Positions 48,513 to 57,149 of a stretch of 64,000 bases of DNA are shown here, in pieces; position 1 is the stretch's first letter, and the number at the start of each line of letters is the position of its first letter. The stretch is from positions 1 to 64,000 of the forward strand of contig NZ_QMEY01000019.1 of NCBI RefSeq assembly GCF_003315795.1, read 5' to 3'. Below the pieces are notes generated by a model. It was not told the origin of the DNA, made no database searches, and worked only from the letters and a program-made list of their open reading frames with translations. A program made the position numbers and the translations under genes. Source of the stretch: Spongiactinospora rosea (GTDB taxonomy: Bacteria > Actinomycetota > Actinomycetes > Streptosporangiales > Streptosporangiaceae).

Positions 48513-49589
48513 TCAGCCGGTTCCGTTCGTGGTCAGCCACTGGTCGGCCTTGGCCAGCGTGGCCTCGCGGTCGAAGGCGTTGATCCGCTGCAGGAGGTCC
48601 CGCTGCAGAAATGTGTTGAGATCGACGGAACGCTCGACCACCTTGGCCTCCAGCAGCAGCCGCTGGGCCTCACCCCAGCGATCGGCCCTGACCTCGCCGA
48701 AGGACTTTCCGTCGAAGGGCACGAGGGTCTCGGCCAGGGCTTCGAGCAGCGCCCTGGACTGCTCCGGCTCGCTCCACTGCTCGGGGGCCACCTGCCGCAG
48801 CGCCGCCTCGGCCACCTTCGGGCGCTCGATGCCGGCGTAGGTGCCCCTGGCCAGCGCCCGGAAGAACCGGACCAGCGCGTCACCGCCGCGCAGCGACTCG
48901 GCGCGCACGATGTACCCGCCGACGGGCAGCCCGCCGAGGCCCTGTGGGGTGATGTCCCGCACCGGCAGCCCGGCCTCGTCGAAGGCGAAGAAGTCGGTGA
49001 GCGTACCGGCGTAGGCCGCGATCCGCCCGGACTGCAGCGTCTGGGCCACCGAGGGACTGCCCGGCCCGACCATCGTCGTGGTGACGTCGGCGATGGTCAT
49101 GCCCGCCTTCTTCAGGGCGGCGGTGAGATAGGCGCGGTCCTGGTCGGGTGAGGCGAGCCCGACGTTCTTGCCCCTGAGGTCGGCGACGGTCTTGATCGTG
49201 CTCTTCTCCGGGACCACGAGGCCGATCAGGAAGCCGTTGCCGCCGGTCCGCTCGTCGTACGGCAGGCGCAGGTCGTCCGTGCGGAGCGCGGCGGAGATCG
49301 CATCGGTGGCGGCGACCAGGCCGATGTCGGCCTTGCCGTTCTGGACGAGGGCGGCGATGGGGATGTTGTCGGCGACGGGCGCGAGTTCGACCTTGAGCCC
49401 TTCCTCCTCGAAGAACCCGAGCTTGCGGGCCAGGACCTCGTTGAAGGTGAACAGGGAGTTCGGGGCCGGGGTGGCGAGCGTGAGCGTGCCGTCCACTCCT
49501 CCGGTGGCGCCACCGGAGGAGCCGCAGGCGGCCAGGGTGAGCGCCAGCAGCGGGGCGAGCAGGCGGGCGCGGCGCCGTGATCCGTTCAT
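48513..49589 (-). CDS. ABC transporter substrate-binding lipoprotein (NMT1/SsuA-like)
   Basis: This 358-residue protein has a lipoprotein signal (RARLLAPLLALTLAACGSSG) and an NMT1/SsuA-type binding fold (PNSLFTFNEVLARKLGFFEE, IAALVQNGKADIGLVAATDA, LRGKNVGLASPDQDRAYLTA). The class binds sulfonates, taurine, nitrate, pyrimidine precursors or aromatic acids. Its permease and ATPase are upstream and overlap (ATGA with the permease). Confidence 0.84.
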   Translation of the reverse strand: MNGSRRRARLLAPLLALTLAACGSSGGATGGVDGTLTLATPAPNSLFTFNEVLARKLGFFEEEGLKVELAPVADNIPIAALVQNGKADIGLVAATDAISAALRTDDLRLPYDERTGGNGFLIGLVVPEKSTIKTVADLRGKNVGLASPDQDRAYLTAALKKAGMTIADVTTTMVGPGSPSVAQTLQSGRIAAYAGTLTDFFAFDEAGLPVRDITPQGLGGLPVGGYIVRAESLRGGDALVRFFRALARGTYAGIERPKVAEAALRQVAPEQWSEPEQSRALLEALAETLVPFDGKSFGEVRADRWGEAQRLLLEAKVVERSVDLNTFLQRDLLQRINAFDREATLAKADQWLTTNGTG

Positions 49590-50479
49590 GGGAACCTCTT
49601 CTGTCGGGCCGTCGTGAGCCGCCGCAGCACGCGCTTCTCCCTGCGCCTGGTCATGGCGGGCAGGCCGGCGGCGTGCCGCCAGAAGACGACCGTGTGGTCG
49701 GCCCGGTTGATGGCCCCGTACAGCAGCAGGCCCATCGCGGTGAGGATGAGGACCACGGCGAAGGCGTCGTCCTGGTTCAACTGGGCGCTGTGGCGCTGGA
49801 CGAGGAACCCGAGCCCTTCCTGGGAGGACACGATCTCCGCGACGACCGCGCCGGCCAGGGCCAGGGTCAGCCCGATCCGCAGCCCCGCGAAGATCATCGG
49901 TGCGGCGGTGGGGAGCAGCAGGGCGGTGAAGGTCCGCCTCCTGCCGACGCGCAGGGACCGGAACAGCTCTTCTGCGTCGGGGTCGGGGGTCAGCAGGCCG
50001 GTGAGCGCGTTCACGAAGATCGGGAAGAAGGCGATCAGCCCGGCGATGACGATCTTCGAGGTGTACCCGAAGCCGAAGGCCGAGATCAGGATCGGCGCGA
50101 TCGACAGCATCGGCAGGACCTGCAGGGTGACCGCGTACGGGTAGATCATCTGCCGCAGCGGCCTGGACGCCCCGGCCGCGATCGCGAGGCCGACCCCGAG
50201 TACGGCGGCCAGCGCGAACCCGGCCAGCGTCTCGAAGAGGGTGGCCCCGAGGTGCGGCCAGATCAGGGCGTCGGCGAAGTGCTCATAGATCGCCACGACG
50301 ACCTCGCCGGGCCTGGGCAGGATCAGATCACTGATCCAGCCTTGGGTGTTGGCGAGGTCCCAAAGGACCACGATGACCACGAACAACCCGACCGGAGCGA
50401 CCACCCGCCCACGCCCCGCCGTCGGCGTACCGTCCCCGGCCGCCCGAGCCCGCGCTGTGGATGTGAATCGCCGGAGCAA
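49586..50479 (-). CDS. ABC transporter permease (SsuC-like)
   Basis: This 297-residue permease has about six helices (VVAPVGLFVVIVVLWDLANT, LAGFALAAVLGVGLAIAAGA and others) and the EAA-like cytoplasmic loop LFRSLRVGRRRTFTALLLPT AAPMIF. A TTG start at 50479 lies 5 nt after the ATPase stop. Channel for the NMT1-type importer. Confidence 0.84.
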   Translation of the reverse strand: MLRRFTSTARARAAGDGTPTAGRGRVVAPVGLFVVIVVLWDLANTQGWISDLILPRPGEVVVAIYEHFADALIWPHLGATLFETLAGFALAAVLGVGLAIAAGASRPLRQMIYPYAVTLQVLPMLSIAPILISAFGFGYTSKIVIAGLIAFFPIFVNALTGLLTPDPDAEELFRSLRVGRRRTFTALLLPTAAPMIFAGLRIGLTLALAGAVVAEIVSSQEGLGFLVQRHSAQLNQDDAFAVVLILTAMGLLLYGAINRADHTVVFWRHAAGLPAMTRRREKRVLRRLTTARQKRFP

Positions 50480-50484
50480 ACCGA

Positions 50485-51294
50485 TCAGCCCCCTTCGCCG
50501 GAGGGAGATTCGAGGCCGTCGCGGACCGCGAGGGCGAGTTTCTGGAAATCGGGTGTGTGGGCCGTGCTCAGGGAGCGGGGGCGAGGCAGGGGGATGGCCA
50601 CGTCGGCCGCGATGGTGCCGGGGCGGGCGGTCATGACGATGACGCGGTCGGAGAGGAGGACGGCCTCGGAGATGTTGTGGGTGATGAAGACGGTGGCCGA
50701 GGCCGAGCGTTCGTGCAGCCGGGCGAGCTGGAGGTTCAGGCTTTCCCTGGTCAGTTCGTCGAGGGCGCCGAACGGCTCGTCGAGGAGGCGGACGCGTGCT
50801 CCGGTCATCAGCAGGCGGGCCAGGGCCACGCGCTGTTGCATGCCGCCGGACAACTGCCGTGGGAAGCGGTGCTCGAAGCCCTGGAGGTGGAAGAGGCCGA
50901 GCAGGCGCATGGCCTCGCGGAGGTCGTCCGCGCCTACCCGGCGGTGCAGGGCCACCGGGAGCAGGACGTTCTCCAGGGACGTCTTCCAGGCCAGCAGGGC
51001 GGGACGCTGGAACATCAGGCCCACGTCCCTGCGCGGCGCGGTGACCGGCTCGCCGTGCACCTCGACCGAGCCGCTGGTGCCGGGGACCAGGCCGGCGATG
51101 ATCCGGAGCAGGGTCGACTTGCCGCAGCCGCTGGAGCCGACGATCGAGACGAACTCCCCGGGCGCGACGGTGAGGCTCAGGTCCTTCACCGCCTCGACCC
51201 CGCCGTCGAACCTCTTGCCGACCGCGCGCAGCCGTACGGCGGCGCCCGGGTTCGCGAGTGTGGTGTTGATGTGCGCCTCCTCGGGTGAGGCCAA
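50485..51294 (-). CDS. ABC transporter ATP-binding protein (SsuB-like)
   Basis: This ATPase of up to 269 residues has Walker A IVGSSGCGKSTLLRIIAGLV, signature QLSGGMQQRVALARLLMTGA, Walker B VRLLDEPFGALDELTRE and H-loop TVFITHNISEAVLLSDRVIV. The start is unclear: a TTG at 51294 has no ribosome site, whereas GAGGAGG lies just before an ATC codon about 24 nt further in. It lies 18 nt after paaK, so it is probably cotranscribed with it. Confidence 0.85.
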   Translation of the reverse strand: MASPEEAHINTTLANPGAAVRLRAVGKRFDGGVEAVKDLSLTVAPGEFVSIVGSSGCGKSTLLRIIAGLVPGTSGSVEVHGEPVTAPRRDVGLMFQRPALLAWKTSLENVLLPVALHRRVGADDLREAMRLLGLFHLQGFEHRFPRQLSGGMQQRVALARLLMTGARVRLLDEPFGALDELTRESLNLQLARLHERSASATVFITHNISEAVLLSDRVIVMTARPGTIAADVAIPLPRPRSLSTAHTPDFQKLALAVRDGLESPSGEGG

Positions 51295-51312
51295 CGGAAC
51301 GATGGCGTGGAT

Positions 51313-52698
51313 CTAGGGGGACCCGGCCGGGCCCGTCCGGGGCGGCCGTTCGTCGATGACGCGCCGCATCTTCCCGGCCGACCGCTCGACCTCGCCGGGC
51401 GCGACGGCCTCGACGGCGACGGTGACGCCGATCACGTTCTTGATGGACGTGCGCAGTTCGGCGGCGGCGTTCGCCGCGTCATGGGCGGTCGCGGCGGCCC
51501 GCCGTTCCACCCGTACGGTCAGCGCGTCGAGCGCGCCCTCGCGGGTCAGCACGCACTGGAAGTGCGGCGCCAGGTCCGCCGTCGTGAGCAGCAGTTCCTC
51601 GATCTGCGTGGGGAACAGGTTCACCCCGCGCAGGATGATCATGTCGTCGGTGCGGCCCGAGATGCGCTCGATTCTGCGCATCGGCCGGGCGGTGCCCGGC
51701 AGCAGCCGGGTACGGTCGCGCGTGCGGTACCGCAGCACCGGCATGGCCTGCTTGGTCAGCGTGGTGAACACCAGCTCGCCCTCCTCGCCGTCCGGCAGCA
51801 CCTCGCCGCTCTCCGGATCGACGATCTCGGGGTAGAAGTGGTCCTCCCAGACGTGCAGGCCGTCCTTGGTCTCGACGCACTCCTGCGCCACGCCCGGCCC
51901 GATGATCTCCGAGAGCCCGTAGATGTCCACCGCGTGGATGCCGGTCCGGTCCTCGATCTCGCGCCGCATCTCGTTCGTCCACGGCTCGGCGCCGAAGATC
52001 CCGATGCGCAGGGAGGTCGTACGCGGGTCGACGCCCTGGCGTTCCATCTCCTCGATCAGCGCGAGCATGTAGGAGGGGGTGAGCGAGATGATGTCCGGCC
52101 GCAGGTCCTGGATCAGGCGGACCTGCCGTTCGGTCATGCCGCCGGAGACCGGGATCACGGTGCAGCCCAGCTTCTCCGCCCCGGCGTGCAGCCCCAGGCC
52201 GCCGGTGAACAGGCCGTAGCCGTAGGCGTTGTGCAGGCGGTCGCCGGGCCGGCCGCCCGCCGCGCGGATGCTCCGGGCGACCACGGTGGCCCAGGTGTCC
52301 AGGTCGTCCCGGGTGTATCCGACGATGGTCGGCCGCCCGGTGGTGCCGGACGAGGCGTGGACGCGGGCCAGTTGCTCCGGCGGTACCGCGAACATGCCGT
52401 ACGGGTAGTCGGCCCGCAGGTCGTCCTTGGTGGTGAAGGGCAGCCGGGCGAGGTCGGACAGGGCCTTGATGTCGCCGGGTGCCACGCCTGCCTGGTCCAG
52501 GGCCCTGCGGTAGTGGGGCACGTTGTCGTAGGCGTGCCGTACCGAGCGGCGCAGCCGGGCGAGTTGCAGGTCGCGCAGCTCGCCGACGGTCGCGGTCTCG
52601 ATCGGCTCAAGGTTTCCGGCGGAGGTGGACCCGGGTGAGGTGGGCCCGGGTGAGATGGGCCCGGGTGAGATGGGCCCGGGTGAGGTGGGCAGGGTCAT
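51313..52698 (-). CDS. paaK: Phenylacetate-CoA ligase PaaK
   Basis: This 461-residue acyl-adenylate-forming ligase activates phenylacetate with ATP and CoA. It contains the P-loop VHASSGTTGRPTIVGYTRDD, GAEPWTNEMRREIEDRTGIH, VDIYGLSEIIGPGVAQECVE, the C-terminal hinge RISGRTDDMIILRGVNLFPT and the Lys region ERSAGKMRRVID. The N terminus has an extra low-complexity tail TSPGPISPGPISPGPTSPGS encoded by a 15-bp tandem repeat. It is separated by 9 kb from the other paa genes and lies inside an importer-amidase operon. Confidence 0.92.
   Translation of the reverse strand: MTLPTSPGPISPGPISPGPTSPGSTSAGNLEPIETATVGELRDLQLARLRRSVRHAYDNVPHYRRALDQAGVAPGDIKALSDLARLPFTTKDDLRADYPYGMFAVPPEQLARVHASSGTTGRPTIVGYTRDDLDTWATVVARSIRAAGGRPGDRLHNAYGYGLFTGGLGLHAGAEKLGCTVIPVSGGMTERQVRLIQDLRPDIISLTPSYMLALIEEMERQGVDPRTTSLRIGIFGAEPWTNEMRREIEDRTGIHAVDIYGLSEIIGPGVAQECVETKDGLHVWEDHFYPEIVDPESGEVLPDGEEGELVFTTLTKQAMPVLRYRTRDRTRLLPGTARPMRRIERISGRTDDMIILRGVNLFPTQIEELLLTTADLAPHFQCVLTREGALDALTVRVERRAAATAHDAANAAAELRTSIKNVIGVTVAVEAVAPGEVERSAGKMRRVIDERPPRTGPAGSP
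52630..52689. repeat. 15-bp tandem repeat inside paaK, four copies
   Basis: Four adjacent copies of CCCGGGTGAGRTGGG (52630, 52645, 52660, 52675) encode SPGP(T/I) repeats at PaaK residues about 5-24. Each unit is a multiple of three, so copy-number changes would only alter the length of the tail. Confidence 0.85.
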
Positions 52699-52743
52699 CG
52701 GAGGCGCCTTCCCGCCCGAGGGGGATCGGGCATTCGGTGGTTC

Positions 52744-53712
52744 TCACGCGAAGATGGCCGAGACGCGGGCGTGGTCCTTCTCGTCGAGCCGGATGCTCCG
52801 GGCCTCCTTGACCGCGTCCCACTGCTCGAAGGTCCGTGGTGCGACGATGGGCGCGCTGACCGCCGGGTGGTCGCGGAGCCAGGCCAGCGCGAGGCCGGAG
52901 ACGCCGACCATCAGCTCGCGCGCGATCTCCCGGAGCGCGGCGACCTTTTCCAGGTTCTCCGGCGTGTGGAAGCCCTTGTAGTAGATGTTCCCGGCCACCG
53001 CGATCCGGCTGCCGGGCTGTGGCTCGGCGCCGTCGAGGTACCGTTCGGAGAGCACCCCGCCGGCCAGCGGGGAGAACGGCGTGTACCCCAGGCCCTCGCC
53101 CAGCACCAGCGGCAGGACCCGCGCCTCGTCCTCGCGGTCGAGGAGGTTCAGCCGGTTCTCGACGGTGACGGGCCGGTGCAGGCCCTTGGCGTCCGCCGTG
53201 CGCAGGATGGTCTCCAACTGCTCGCCGCTGACGTTGCTGACACCGTACGCCCCGATCGCCCCCGAGTCCTGGGCCCGGCTGAACGCCTCCAAAGTCTCCT
53301 CGATCGGCGTGTCCGGGTCGGGTACGTGCGACAGGAACAGATCGACCCGGCCCAGCCGCTCGACGCTCCTGGTCAGCCGCGCCTCGATGTGCTCCCTGGA
53401 CAGGTCGAACCCGCGGGAGCCGTCGGGCCTGCTGATCAGCCCCACCTTGGTCGCGACCAGGACGCCGGCGGGCCGCCGTTCGTGCAGCCAGCGCCCGACG
53501 ACCTTCTCGCTCTCGCCCCCGCCGTAGGAGTCGGCCGTGTCGATCACATTGATCCCGAGGTCCATCGCCTCGTCGAGCCGCTGGAATCCCTCCTCGGCGT
53601 TCAGGCCGAAGCCGCGCGTGCTCGTGGACGCGCCGACACCGCCGATCGAACCGGCGCCGAAGACGAACTCGCTGATCTCGATGCCGGACGCACCGAGGGG
53701 GACCTTACGCAT
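52744..53712 (-). CDS. Aldo/keto reductase
   Basis: This 322-residue TIM-barrel oxidoreductase has the AKR tetrad region NVIDTADSYGGGESEKVVGR (Asp and Tyr), Lys in VATKVGLISRPDGSR and His in DLFLSHVPDPDTPIEETLEA, with NADP-binding residues near the end. It begins MRKVPLGASGIEISEFVFGA. The gene is 45 nt upstream of paaK on the same strand. It may reduce an aldehyde or ketone intermediate. Confidence 0.86.
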   Translation of the reverse strand: MRKVPLGASGIEISEFVFGAGSIGGVGASTSTRGFGLNAEEGFQRLDEAMDLGINVIDTADSYGGGESEKVVGRWLHERRPAGVLVATKVGLISRPDGSRGFDLSREHIEARLTRSVERLGRVDLFLSHVPDPDTPIEETLEAFSRAQDSGAIGAYGVSNVSGEQLETILRTADAKGLHRPVTVENRLNLLDREDEARVLPLVLGEGLGYTPFSPLAGGVLSERYLDGAEPQPGSRIAVAGNIYYKGFHTPENLEKVAALREIARELMVGVSGLALAWLRDHPAVSAPIVAPRTFEQWDAVKEARSIRLDEKDHARVSAIFA

Positions 53713-53784
53713 GGTCCGAACACCACTCTTCCTAGATTCACGTCCAATGGGGATTTACCGCTCATGGCCGGAGGAAATACGCGC

Positions 53785-54618
53785 CTAGCCGATCGTGGAC
53801 AGAACGTCGACCACGGCCGCCTGCAGTACCGGGGTCGTCGCCAGGAAGTCCTCGCTCGCCAGGCTCCAGGGCCGCCCCCGGGTGTCGGAGATGACGCCGC
53901 CCGCCTCCATGACCAGCAGCGCGCCCGCGAGCAGACCGGAGCGCACCTGGCTGAACTGCCAGAACGCCTCCATGCGACCGGCGGCGACCTGGATGAGCTG
54001 CAAGGTGGCGGGCACAGAGACCCGGATCACCATGGCGGCGTTGAGCATCGCGGTCACGGAGGCGCCGATCCGCTCGAAGGTCTCGGCGGACTCCCCCGGC
54101 TTGGCCTGGCCGGTGCCGACCAGCGCGCCCTCGATGCCCTTCTTCGGGGAGTGCCGCAGCGCCACGCCGCCGAGGAAGGCCCCGCCGCCCTGGACGGCGG
54201 TGTAGGTCTCGCCGGTCAGCGGCAGGTGCACCGCCGTGAGCACGGGCACGTTGTCCCGCACCAGCGTGGCCGTCACGCCCCAGTCGTTCATGCCGTGGAC
54301 GTGGTTGATGTTGCCCTCGACCGGGTCGGTCACCCACCACTCGCCGCCGGGGAGCACGCCGCTCTCCAGCTCGTCCTCCACCCAGCCGGCCTCGGGCCGC
54401 AGCCGGGCCAGTTCCGGCCGCAGCACCGCGAGCGAGGCGTCGTCGTTGGCGTGGATCCCGGCGACCACCTCGTCCCGCCCGCCGAGGTCGGGCGTCGTGG
54501 AGAACCGTTCGAGCACCCGCGCCCCGGTCTTCCGCACCGCGGCGGCGACATCGAGGGCGAGCCGCCGGTCGCCGGGCTGCGAGCCGGGTCTGGTCGTGCC
54601 GGTCAGGTACGGTGACAT
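53785..54618 (-). CDS. Inositol-monophosphatase-family protein with altered metal motif
   Basis: This 277-residue IMPase-fold protein shows VEDELESG in the position of the first acidic motif, VTDPVEGNINHVHGMNDWGV for the usual DP(I/L)DGT, and the C-terminal QVRSGLLAGALLVMEAGGVI in place of the WDxAAG segment. The second Asp of DxD is Glu and the Trp-Asp of WDxAAG is missing, so phosphatase activity is uncertain. It lies between an amidase and an aldo/keto reductase on the same strand. Confidence 0.72.
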   Translation of the reverse strand: MSPYLTGTTRPGSQPGDRRLALDVAAAVRKTGARVLERFSTTPDLGGRDEVVAGIHANDDASLAVLRPELARLRPEAGWVEDELESGVLPGGEWWVTDPVEGNINHVHGMNDWGVTATLVRDNVPVLTAVHLPLTGETYTAVQGGGAFLGGVALRHSPKKGIEGALVGTGQAKPGESAETFERIGASVTAMLNAAMVIRVSVPATLQLIQVAAGRMEAFWQFSQVRSGLLAGALLVMEAGGVISDTRGRPWSLASEDFLATTPVLQAAVVDVLSTIG

Positions 54619-54687
54619 GCTCGATCACTCCAATGCGGGAAACACGCCGGGCGGGGCCGTGCGCCCGGCAGGGATGGGACGTACCGC

Positions 54688-56124
54688 TCAGCGGGCGCCG
54701 GCGGGCTCGACGGGGGTCGCGAGAGCGGCCCGGGCCTCGATCACCTCCGCGGCCGTGAACACGGCCTCCTCCTCGAAGGGGCGGCCGATGACCTGCACGC
54801 CGACGGGCGCGCCGGACGTACCGAGGGCGACCGGCAGGCCGAGCGCGGGGAGCCCGAGGACCGGCACGGACATCAGCGGCCACTGCCGCCCCATCAGCTC
54901 CGCCGTGCGCCCGGCGGACTCGGCGTCCGCGCCCATCGTGAACGGCGGCTCGCCGGACACCGGGGTCAGGACGAGGTGGTGGCGGTCGGCGAAGAGCGAC
55001 ATCTCCCGGCGCAGCATGCCGCGCCGGGCCCACCCAGCGACGAACCCGGGCAGGTCCACCTGCCCGAACTCCTCCCGGTAGGCGGCGTACATGAGGTCGA
55101 AGAAGCGCCGGAAGTCAGGGTCGCCGACGCGTTCGACCTCCGCCACCATGCCGATCTCGAACTCGGTGAGCGCCAGCAGCCACCACAGCCGGGCGGCCTC
55201 GCCGAGCAGCGGCAGCTCGACCTCCTCGACCGCGTAACCGGCGTCGGCCAGCCACGCGGCGGCGGTGCGCGCGGCCTCGACGCTCTCCGGCGTGGAGGAG
55301 CCGCGCAGCCCCGGCCCGCCCGGGTCGGTCACCACGGCGACCCGGGGGCGCTCCGGTGAGCCGGGGATCCGGCTGGCGACGGCGACCGCCCGGGGGTCCC
55401 TGGCGTCGTAGGTCTCCATCGCCCGCAGCCCGAGGCGCAGGTCCGCCACGGTCCGCGCGATCGGGCCCTGCTCGACGAACGCCTGCACCGCCATCGGCGG
55501 GTCGAAGGACGGCGACCCCGACCACGCGGGCACCCGGCCGGGCGTGGGCCGGAGGCCCGCCACCCCGCAGCACGCCGCCGGGTAGCGGATCGAGCCGCCG
55601 ATGTCGCTGCCCTGCGCGAGCGCGCACATGCCGAGCGCCACGGCCGCCGCCGCGCCGCCGCTGGAGCCCCCGGGGGTCACCGCCGGGTTCCAGGGGTTGA
55701 CGGTCGCGCCGTACAGGTCGTTCTCGGTGGTCCAGCGGGTGGCGAACGGCGGGCTGTTGGTGCGGCCGACGAAGATCGCCCCGGCGTCCAGCCAGCTCGA
55801 CACCTGCGGGTCGTTCTCGGTCGCGACGTGCCCGGTGTAGGCGGCGACCCCTTCGGTGGTGGGCAGCCCGGCCACGTTGGTGTTCACCTTGAAGGTCACC
55901 GGCACGCCGTGCAGCGGGCCGAGCGGCGCGCCCCGGCGCAGGCGGTCGTCGGCCGCCCGCGCGGCGTGGAGCGCTTCGTCCGCGCGTACTTCGACGAGCG
56001 CGTTCGCCTTGCCGTTGACCTGCTCGATCCGGGCGAGCACCGACCGGGTCGCCTCGGCCGACGAGAAGGCGCCGGTACGCACTCCACGGGCCATGTCCAT
56101 GGCGGACATCTGCCAGATCTCCAT
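54688..56124 (-). CDS. Amidase-signature enzyme 3
   Basis: This 478-residue amidase has Lys in GVPVTFKVNTNVAGLPTTEG, GGSSGGAAAAVALGMCALAQ and GSDIGGSIRYPAACCGVAGL. The triad is intact; the KVNTN version of the Lys motif differs from the KDLID/KDAID of the other two amidases here. It is the first gene of the minus-strand operon that runs to 45590 and is divergent from a LysR gene. Confidence 0.85.
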   Translation of the reverse strand: MEIWQMSAMDMARGVRTGAFSSAEATRSVLARIEQVNGKANALVEVRADEALHAARAADDRLRRGAPLGPLHGVPVTFKVNTNVAGLPTTEGVAAYTGHVATENDPQVSSWLDAGAIFVGRTNSPPFATRWTTENDLYGATVNPWNPAVTPGGSSGGAAAAVALGMCALAQGSDIGGSIRYPAACCGVAGLRPTPGRVPAWSGSPSFDPPMAVQAFVEQGPIARTVADLRLGLRAMETYDARDPRAVAVASRIPGSPERPRVAVVTDPGGPGLRGSSTPESVEAARTAAAWLADAGYAVEEVELPLLGEAARLWWLLALTEFEIGMVAEVERVGDPDFRRFFDLMYAAYREEFGQVDLPGFVAGWARRGMLRREMSLFADRHHLVLTPVSGEPPFTMGADAESAGRTAELMGRQWPLMSVPVLGLPALGLPVALGTSGAPVGVQVIGRPFEEEAVFTAAEVIEARAALATPVEPAGAR

Positions 56125-56212
56125 GCCGCGCCGCTCCTTGCTGATCCGCCGGCTGGGGTACAGCCCCGACCCTAGGAGCGGGCAATGATTATGGCCAGTG
56201 CATCTTTGGTAG

Positions 56213-56226
56213 GGGTAAATTTACCC
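56213..56226. promoter_or_regulatory. Palindrome before the LysR gene
   Basis: GGGTAAATTTACCC is a perfect 14-bp palindrome two bases before the GTG start of the LysR gene, in an AT-rich stretch that also serves the divergent amidase operon. Confidence 0.55.
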
Positions 56227-56228
56227 TG

Positions 56229-57149
56229 GTGCAATTGGATTTGAATCTGCTCACCGCGCTGGACGCCCTGCTGGAGGAGAACAGCGTGGCGGGGGCGGCG
56301 GAACGGCTCAATCTCTCGGCCCCGGCGATGAGCCGGACGCTCGGCCGGATCCGGCGCATCATGGGCGACCAGATCCTGGTGCGCACCGGCCGTACGATGA
56401 TCCCGACACCGCACGCCCTGGCGATCCGCGACGAGGTCCACCACCTGGTGCAACAGGCGCGCGGACTGCTCCAGCGGGAACACGAACTCGACCTCGCCCA
56501 CCTGAACCGGGTCTTTTCGGTACGCGGCCACGACGCTGTGACGGCCGTGATCGGCCCCGGCCTGACCACCGCCTTCCGCGAACAGGCCCCCGGTGTGTCG
56601 ATCAGGCTGCTGGCCGAGGCCACCACCGACACCAACGAGCTACGGCACGGCCGGGTCGATCTGGAGATCGGCTCGACGGAGCCCGCCCTGCCGGAGATCA
56701 GCCATGTCACGGTCGGTCACGACCGGCTGGTCGCGGCGGTCGGGCCCGGCCATCCGCTGGCCACGGGCGATCTCACCGCCGAACGGTTCGCCGGGGCGGA
56801 CCACATCATCGTCTCCCGGCGCGGCAGGCTGAAGGACCCGCTGGACGACCTGCTCAAGCAGCGCGGGCTGCGCCGGCGGGTGGTCGCCTCGGTGCCCTCC
56901 AGCACCGCGGGGCTGTACATGGCCGCGGGCAACGAACTGGTGGTCGCGGTGCCCGAGCACATGTGCGCGCCCACGATCGGCATGCTGGGCCTGCGCGTCC
57001 GGCCGCTGCCGTTCGACCTGCCGCCGGTGCCGATCATCATGGCCTGGCACCAGCGCTACGACAACGACCGGGCGCACATGTGGCTGCGCGACCGCATCCG
57101 CGACGCGCTGGCCTTCTACGAGCGCGGCGAGACGGGCCAGGACACCTGA
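56229..57149 (+). CDS. LysR-family regulator
   Basis: This 306-residue NodD/LysR-type protein has LNLLTALDALLEENSVAGAA, ERLNLSAPAMSRTLGRIRRI and a C-terminal binding domain (RGRLKDPLDDLLKQRGLRRR). It is divergent from the operon starting with amidase 3 and probably activates it in response to a pathway intermediate. The GTG start sits at the edge of a palindrome, with no clear ribosome site, so a short or leaderless mRNA is possible. The stop abuts exactly the stop of the convergent NusA-KH gene. Confidence 0.85.
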   Translation: MQLDLNLLTALDALLEENSVAGAAERLNLSAPAMSRTLGRIRRIMGDQILVRTGRTMIPTPHALAIRDEVHHLVQQARGLLQREHELDLAHLNRVFSVRGHDAVTAVIGPGLTTAFREQAPGVSIRLLAEATTDTNELRHGRVDLEIGSTEPALPEISHVTVGHDRLVAAVGPGHPLATGDLTAERFAGADHIIVSRRGRLKDPLDDLLKQRGLRRRVVASVPSSTAGLYMAAGNELVVAVPEHMCAPTIGMLGLRVRPLPFDLPPVPIIMAWHQRYDNDRAHMWLRDRIRDALAFYERGETGQDT

